A stretch of DNA of 64,000 nt, from contig JBLDXI010000042.1 in NCBI GenBank assembly GCA_047495785.1, forward strand, positions 5,084,001-5,148,000, given 5' to 3'. The DNA is from Lepidodermella squamata (Eukaryota; Gastrotricha). Below are positions 58,230-64,000 of the stretch, one piece after another. The notes beneath the pieces are model-generated. The model did no database searches and was not told the DNA's origin. It saw only the letters and a program-made list of their open reading frames with translations. A program made the translations under genes and the position numbers. Within the stretch, counting starts at the first letter, position 1. Each line of letters starts with the position of its first letter.

Positions 58230-60450
58230 GTTGTTTACTCAGGCTTATATGTAACGCAAAATAAGCCGTGTAAGCGCAATGTAACGCAATGTAACCGACT
58301 AGCGATCCTAAGCCAGGTCCTAGTTTTACCATTTTTCCAACATTTTTCTGTATTATTGTGCGACAATTTTTTATGTAAAACGATTCGTCGTGAATTGAGG
58401 ATTTCAATAATCCAAGTCCCATTCTCCTAGCTGTCACACCTGAGAAGGAGATGCACCGCTAAACACCGCGCTCGCTCTAAAATTGATGCGCAATGGGAAA
58501 ATGCTGATAAAACCCTTTTCATTAGTGTTAAAAACGTAATTTTTCGCAGCTGTTACAGGTTACAGCGCTACGCAAACACGACGAGTTTTTCGTTTGCCCG
58601 AGCGATCAGAACAATTTTGCATGTGTTTATCATGAAGTGTCCATACTGTTCTTAGTCCCAAGACTTCGGAGCGTATTACGCAACTTCGGCCGTCCGAACT
58701 TCGGATGGCCGTCCGAAGTCGTTTATAAATCCAGCATAAGTCAAACGGGTTATCCTGTAATGGGACTAGGGCTCTCAGGCGCTCGTCGATCAGCCGGTAA
58801 ATCGACCTGGGGATGAACCTGGTTGGCGAAGGGGTTATACATATTTGCCAACACTCCGCATTGTGAAGCAATTGGTTTCCTCTACAAGCGTCGCATAGTC
58901 ATCGTTTTGAAAAATAATAAATAATAGGCCTTCGTTATACATAAAAATCAGACGCCCTTTTGTCTCGGCGCCCTTTTGTCCGGCGCCCTTTTGCCTTTCG
59001 CCCTCATGTCCGGCGCCCTTATGTCTTTCGCGCTTTTATCCGCGCCCTTATGTCATGGTACTGTTTATTGCATCGTGTTTTCGTTGCACATAAACACGCT
59101 CATACTTAACACCACGCATAACACTATTGCTGCCACGTGCATTCCGCCCTATAAAAATTCATTTTCGAGCGTTCAAAATTGCACTTCAACTCCACGTAGT
59201 GATCAGATTGCGCACTCACGATGCGACATTGAAACAAAAAATGAACAAAAAAACCCCTCCTTAATACTATCTGCCAAATTTTTCGACTATCTTGGATAGC
59301 ACTTTTACATTTTAGATTTTTTTGAAGATTTTTACTTGAAATCGGTCATTTCATATTTCTTTCTCATTATATGCGTCGCGTAGATCGTTTCTTGCTCTAT
59401 CGTTTCATGAAAACCTCACCGTGCCGAAATTTTCGTATCGTAAAGTATCCCGCTTACAAATACAAACACTTTAGTGACTGGTGGCACCGAAAAACGAGCT
59501 ATCCACCTTATCAGAAATTTCAACCAGGTGAAATGTCATGGCTATAGCAAAGATCGAGGTACAAGGAGTACATTGATATTTGAGCGGTGTTCGTAGCTAT
59601 CATGGTTGTTGAGAAACGAAGCCTCAAATTGTCCGACCCAAAAATGCAAATTTTCGAAATTCGCTCTCAAAAATCTAAATTATTGGCATACATTCGCAAT
59701 TAGCTTCTCTGCACACACTGATCTTAACCACACGCATTCAGTTGTATATCATATAGGGTATTTGAAGGTGAGGAATCTATTTGAAAGCTCAAAACAGCAG
59801 ACCAATTTATGCCAGTACCTCCACAAGAGCCTGAAATTGTAAGAATCCGCGGACGATGGCACCTTTATTGGTATGAGCTCCTATATCTACTGCAGACTAA
59901 TGATTTATTAAATTGCAACACTTGGAGCAGATCTGATTTGTGTCTGAAAAGCTTTGCAAAGCAGAACAAATCGCTTTATCGCCCCAGAGATCTACCCGTA
60001 AACCGTTCTCGTCATAAAATACGCGCCACTTTTTTGCCTTCAGTGTGCGACTTTCAGGGGGCCGAGCCAGACAACAAAAATGAGAATTTATCCCTTGTTG
60101 CGTTATTTTTGAGAGCTTATGGAGCGTGATTTAGTGGAAAATCTTCAAAATTTGCTCGCATCGCTCGCTTTTCAGTTAAAATGACTTGTCAGTTTGACAA
60201 AAAGATCAAATCATTTTTTTCATCCATGGCAGCTCCGGAATCCAAGATCGCACCCTGCTTCAACTACTCTGAAACCCTGAAAAGTAGTCTGCATTCTCGC
60301 CAATAGATCGGTTTGAAGTGCCGTAAGCCCTAATTATAGTTAGGATCCCATCCAAAATGATCGAGTGGATGTGCATTGTAAATTATTCTTCTTCGCGTGA
60401 TTTTTTTTTCTTTGATAACAATGGCATTTTTTTCTTTGGCCGTCGGTTCA
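58230..60450. other. Spacer with a minisatellite, no supportable gene
   Basis: A GGCGCCCTTTTGTC minisatellite occupies about 58950-59054. ORFs at 58976-59299, 59606-59842 and 59809-60129 show no domain. It may include decayed interior of the non-LTR element. Confidence 0.4.
58950..59054 (+). repeat. Minisatellite, about 15-bp unit
   Basis: About seven variable copies of CGGCGCCCTTTTGTC, with CATGTC, TATGTC and CTTTCG variants, in head-to-tail array. Confidence 0.8.
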
Positions 60451-60483
60451 AGTCCGCGCAAAAATCGTGAAACCCAAACTTGA

Positions 60484-61356
60484 ATGGTGGGTCAGTATAA
60501 GAATGATGCCAGGCGAGTTGCATGTCAAGCGAGTTGCGAAGTGTTGCAACACCCCCAATTTATCTGGCCAAAGCTTATCTATCCCTTTCAAAAGCTAATA
60601 AGAAAAAATATAAGAAAAACCGTCCTTGATTTCGTTGATGTGATCTTACGAAGTGTTGTCAAAGAATTCAATGGTCTTCCTACCAGTACGCCATCGAGCT
60701 TCTTTTCCGCACCACGATAACACCGTGGTCTTGGTCTACCAAAAGCATCTTGGGAAGCGTATTTACAAATATATAAAATCTGCAGGAAGCTTCTCATCCA
60801 TAACGAACCGCTTGTGATGGCTTGTAGGAACCTGGAAGGTGAAATGGAGGAATGCCTTGCCAAAATTGATATCGATTTAGCCTCGGACGGAAACCTCAAA
60901 TGCAATCTTGAAGAAGAGTTGGATGAAAATGATTGACATGACACAGAGAAGAACCTTCCGCCACACGTAAAAGCTATACGCAACAATTTGCGTGAACGAG
61001 AATTCCAAGCTTGGTGCAGCCTGGAACAAAAAGGAAAAGGAGTGTCTCAGTTCAAATGTGTGCCTAAAACAAACAACTGGGTTCTGCGAAGGAATGGCTT
61101 GAGTGTAGCAGAGTGGACAATGGCAATTAAGATGTCGACGAATACGGCGGCTCCGGTGAGAGGGGTGCCAGGTGTCAGTCAGGACGGTACCCAGTGTCGC
61201 AGATGCGGCGCTGAGATTGAAACGTCCTCAATTGCCAACTCAATTGCCCACGTCCTCGCCGGCGCTTGCCCCTTCAACTCGTTGCTGATTACTTCGAGAC
61301 GTAACAAGATCCGTCTGAAAATTGCCGTGAATTACGTAGCCAAGGCCTCAAAGTGA
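60484..61356 (+). pseudogene. Decayed R2-clade-like non-LTR retrotransposon, RT C-terminus
   Basis: One reading frame from 60484 to 61356 is broken by two stops (TAA at 60718-60720, TGA near 60934). The first part has LIYPFQKLIRKNIRKTVLD and LPTSTPSSFFSAPR*HRGLGLP, which matches the thumb region after the polymerase core of R2-like elements (LP.STP..F..AP...GGLG). The last part has CRRCGAEIETSSIANSIAHVL, then GACPF, a C-X2-C...H...C finger followed by RRNKIRLKIA, as at the C-terminus of R2-clade proteins before the endonuclease. No endonuclease or 5' RT motifs were found. It is a 5'-truncated, inactive copy. Confidence 0.65.
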
Positions 61357-61988
61357 CTGAGGAAGAACACTGATCGCCAACAATGGTTCAACGCGACGAT
61401 TCGACATTTTAGCAGTTCAAAAGGGGAGTAGAAATGGATTAATTATCGACCCGGCGATTAGATTCGAATCAACTATGAAGACCAGTTTACAGTTGTAGAT
61501 ATGGAAAAGCGCTCAATATATGAACCATGTAGTAACTTTATTTGTGAAGCTTTCAACGCTAACAATCAATCCAAGTGAGTGATCAAAGTGAGTCGGGAAA
61601 GTGAGTCTTCGGAACCCCTGAAATCAACCTGGAAACTAAACTATAAAATCAGCCGGAATGCTACACCCGGGCTATGTTATGGGGAACTTTGGCAACCCAG
61701 GGTGACCAGGTGGTGGAAGGCGGGCGGGTTTCAACGTTAGCAACTAACAGCTGGGAACATATGGAACCCAGTGAACGGGGAACAAAACATTGTTTCATGT
61801 TGTGAATCCCTTGCCACGTGATTTACATGAAAACTGCTATCTGAAGCAGTTACCTGGTTTTCCATCACCGCTCACGTGACCTTTCATGCCCCGCTCATAT
61901 TTAGGTAATTTAGTAATGCGAGTCCTTGATTGATGCTATCCTGTTTTGTTAGATTTCGCAAATTTCAAGTCAGGGCGAATTTAAAAAA

Positions 61989-63318
61989 TGCTACGGCGCC
62001 GAAATGTTAGGCTGTAACGGGAGGTAATATCTTTCTATCGGAATAAAGTCTCTCGTTCACGGAACAAAATGTCTACAATTATCCGAAAGACATTTTAATT
62101 CGAAAAATTGTCGAAGTTATCGGAAAGTATCTTTTTTCCGTCGGAACAATGAAGCAAAAAAAAGATGGCGGCCACGCTTCAGCAATGGCTGCAGCCGGCC
62201 TAGTCAAGCTTGGCTAATTTAGTCATAGTAACCAAATTTTCAGATTTTTGAAGCTACGGTGCACTCAGTTTTCAATTTAATTAATTCGAGGAAGCTTGGG
62301 GACTAGTAATACATTTAAACACGGGGAATCTTTTGCTATTAAAATCGCTCTTATAGGATACCACAAGGCTGATCAGTCGCTTACGACCCGAGTTATAAAT
62401 CTTCTTGCGCTCTGAAGTTTTTTGGCAACACTTTTTTCTTGAGCTGGCAACCGGTTTGCTAGTCATCGATAGAGCACCTTCAAACATCAAATTAGCTAGT
62501 GATGGTTCTTGTTTATTAATTTATCGCCTTTTACGTGTGAAATGTGGGTAAGGGTTAAGGGTGAATGTGAGATCTTGGCTTCAATTTTGTCATTTTCCGT
62601 CGCTTAAAAGACATTTTCAGAGGATATTCAACAGCTTTGATGAAAACTTCGCGACTTTGCTTGAGGCTGTTCAGCTGGCGACGTGGAAGGCTGAGGTGAC
62701 CCATTCCGCCGTTATGAAGACATTTTCCTAAGGAGCGAAAAAAAGCCCCGTTTCCATGCGTTGGCTTTGGCCCACGAGCTAAGATGTGTCGCCATCGGCA
62801 TCATTCTGATCCTCTAGCGGTTAGAACGATGTCCCAAGCCCGGTCTTCGGCGGTTGTCTGCTTGGAGCTTCGGAGTATGAGACATCGAACAAGCAGGGAC
62901 AACTGGGCCTGTTGAGTAACCTGAGTTCGGCGAAGAAGGCAGCTGTATTCTGCGAGGTAGTAGTGGGTTACAAGTAATACAAGCAAGCGAAGCGCGGGCG
63001 GTGTTAAAATCGCGGCAGAAATCCTATTGTTCCTATTGGTCGTGTGACCCGAACCTATTTTCCAGTTATCGAAGCTGAAGATTAGGCAGTGAAAGCTGTG
63101 CCCCTGTTCGTGGTGGCTAGAGGCGTAGTTCATTGTTCCGTCATCGAAAAGACATTATTCGAGGAAAAAGATATTGATGGGGGAAAATAAGTAATTTCGA
63201 GTGAAAAGAGATATTTTTATTATTCCGATAGATTCCGACGGTAGAAGATATTTTGTTCCGCGTAACAGAGACATTGTTCCGATAGAAACATCTACGGCCT
63301 GTAACGGCACCGTAGCAA
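61989..63318. mobile_element. 1.33-kb foldback element
   Basis: The left end GCTACGGCGCCG with TATCGGAATAAAGTCTCT and CGGAACAAAAT is mirrored at the right by ATTTTGTTCCG, AGAGACATTGTTCCGATA and CGGCACCGTAGC. The inverted ends are imperfect, 80-100 nt each. The interior has repeated GACATTTTC motifs but no convincing ORF. Confidence 0.6.
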
Positions 63319-64000
63319 TGCCGTAGTTAGGGGAGTAGTAGTAACGGTGCGAGTGCTATCAAATTCGACCTGGAAAAGTAATTTTGTGGCGGTTGCCGAT
63401 TGGACTGCCCAGCGATTTGTGTGATTTTCTATAATTATCATAATAATAATATGATATTCTATAATATAATTGTTAAGGTCGCCGATTTATCTCTTATTAA
63501 TTTAACTGCGATTTTTGCTGTTTTTTAGAGCTAATGCTAGTCATCGTTATTTGCGCACGGCACCTCGACGCGTGTGACATGAGCAGAGGTCGGCTGGATT
63601 TCGTGAATTTCGAACCACGCAACGACTCAATTTCGCAAATCTAAAACTCGTGAGTTATTTTTAATAATTTAGTGTGAACGATCTACCGAAATTTGCCGAA
63701 ATTCTCGATTTTTAAATCTCCAAAAATTCAATCGAATTCAAATCTTTAAAATGTGCTAATTTTGTTATATCTAAATCGCCAGTAATTCTTGCCTGTTTTT
63801 TTCAGGGGATGCGATGGCCGATCGAACGCAGTTTTGATGCTTCCGTTTTATCGTGACCTACTTCAAATTTCAAATAAAACGTCACACTGCATTCGGTCTC
63901 TTTCGACCTGCTTGAATTTCGCTATTCCACAGAATTTCTGGACTCTTGGCGACTGGCGACTGGCTCGGCTCGGTTCGGCGACTACACGCGACTCGAAGCG
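63319..64000. other. Terminal stretch without a recognised gene
   Basis: AT-rich DNA with short repeats; the last 60 nt have GGCGACTGGC and GGCTCGGTTCGGC direct repeats. I see nothing further. Confidence 0.4.

Overview
This is a eukaryotic window: all convincing genes have short spliced exons (GT-AG, some GC-AG), introns down to 45-52 nt, and AT-rich intergenic DNA. An FLYWCH zinc-finger ORF, a PAN/C-type-lectin secreted protein, a two-exon seven-helix receptor resembling nematode chemoreceptors and very short introns suggest a nematode or a close invertebrate relative. That placement is inference; no rRNA or marker gene is present.

Region 1 (1-16.4 kb, minus strand) holds a family of protein kinase plus ankyrin-repeat genes. 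One complete kinase-ankyrin gene lies at 12.8-16.4 kb. Downstream lies a tandem array that reads, with a few lesions, as kinase-ankyrin-kinase-kinase-ankyrin (7.8 kb to beyond base 1). I reconstructed the exons by splice phase. All four kinase copies share the same intron positions, including a 23/26-nt microexon, so they arose by duplication. Two of the four have lost the HRD and DFG aspartates (pseudokinases). Foldback and TIR elements sit in the introns. One of them carries an FLYWCH ORF, and its terminal repeat seems to have become coding sequence.

Region 2 (16.4-34 kb) has one two-exon gene of unknown function (18.76-21.0 kb, minus) followed by about 13 kb with no supportable gene, containing a 1.2-kb TIR element.

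Region 3 (34.1-36.5 kb) carries two paralogous small secreted proteins with split signal peptides and duplicated promoters (TATA box plus CACGTG).

Region 4 (37-50.2 kb, minus) is a tandem array of six ERp44-like ER thioredoxin proteins. All keep a CXXS active site, but each has a different C-terminal retrieval signal (HDDL, RDEL, EEL, GDEL, DDEL, KDEL). They probably act in thiol-mediated retention of secretory clients; an XBP1-type site lies upstream of one of them.

Region 5 (50.4-64 kb) has a seven-helix receptor (minus) with a MITE in its intron, a PAN/C-type-lectin secreted protein (plus) that ends at a 200-bp-arm inverted repeat carrying tRNA-like sequences, a 104-bp tandem duplication, a candidate retroelement ORF, a decayed R2-like LINE 3' end and a 1.3-kb foldback element.
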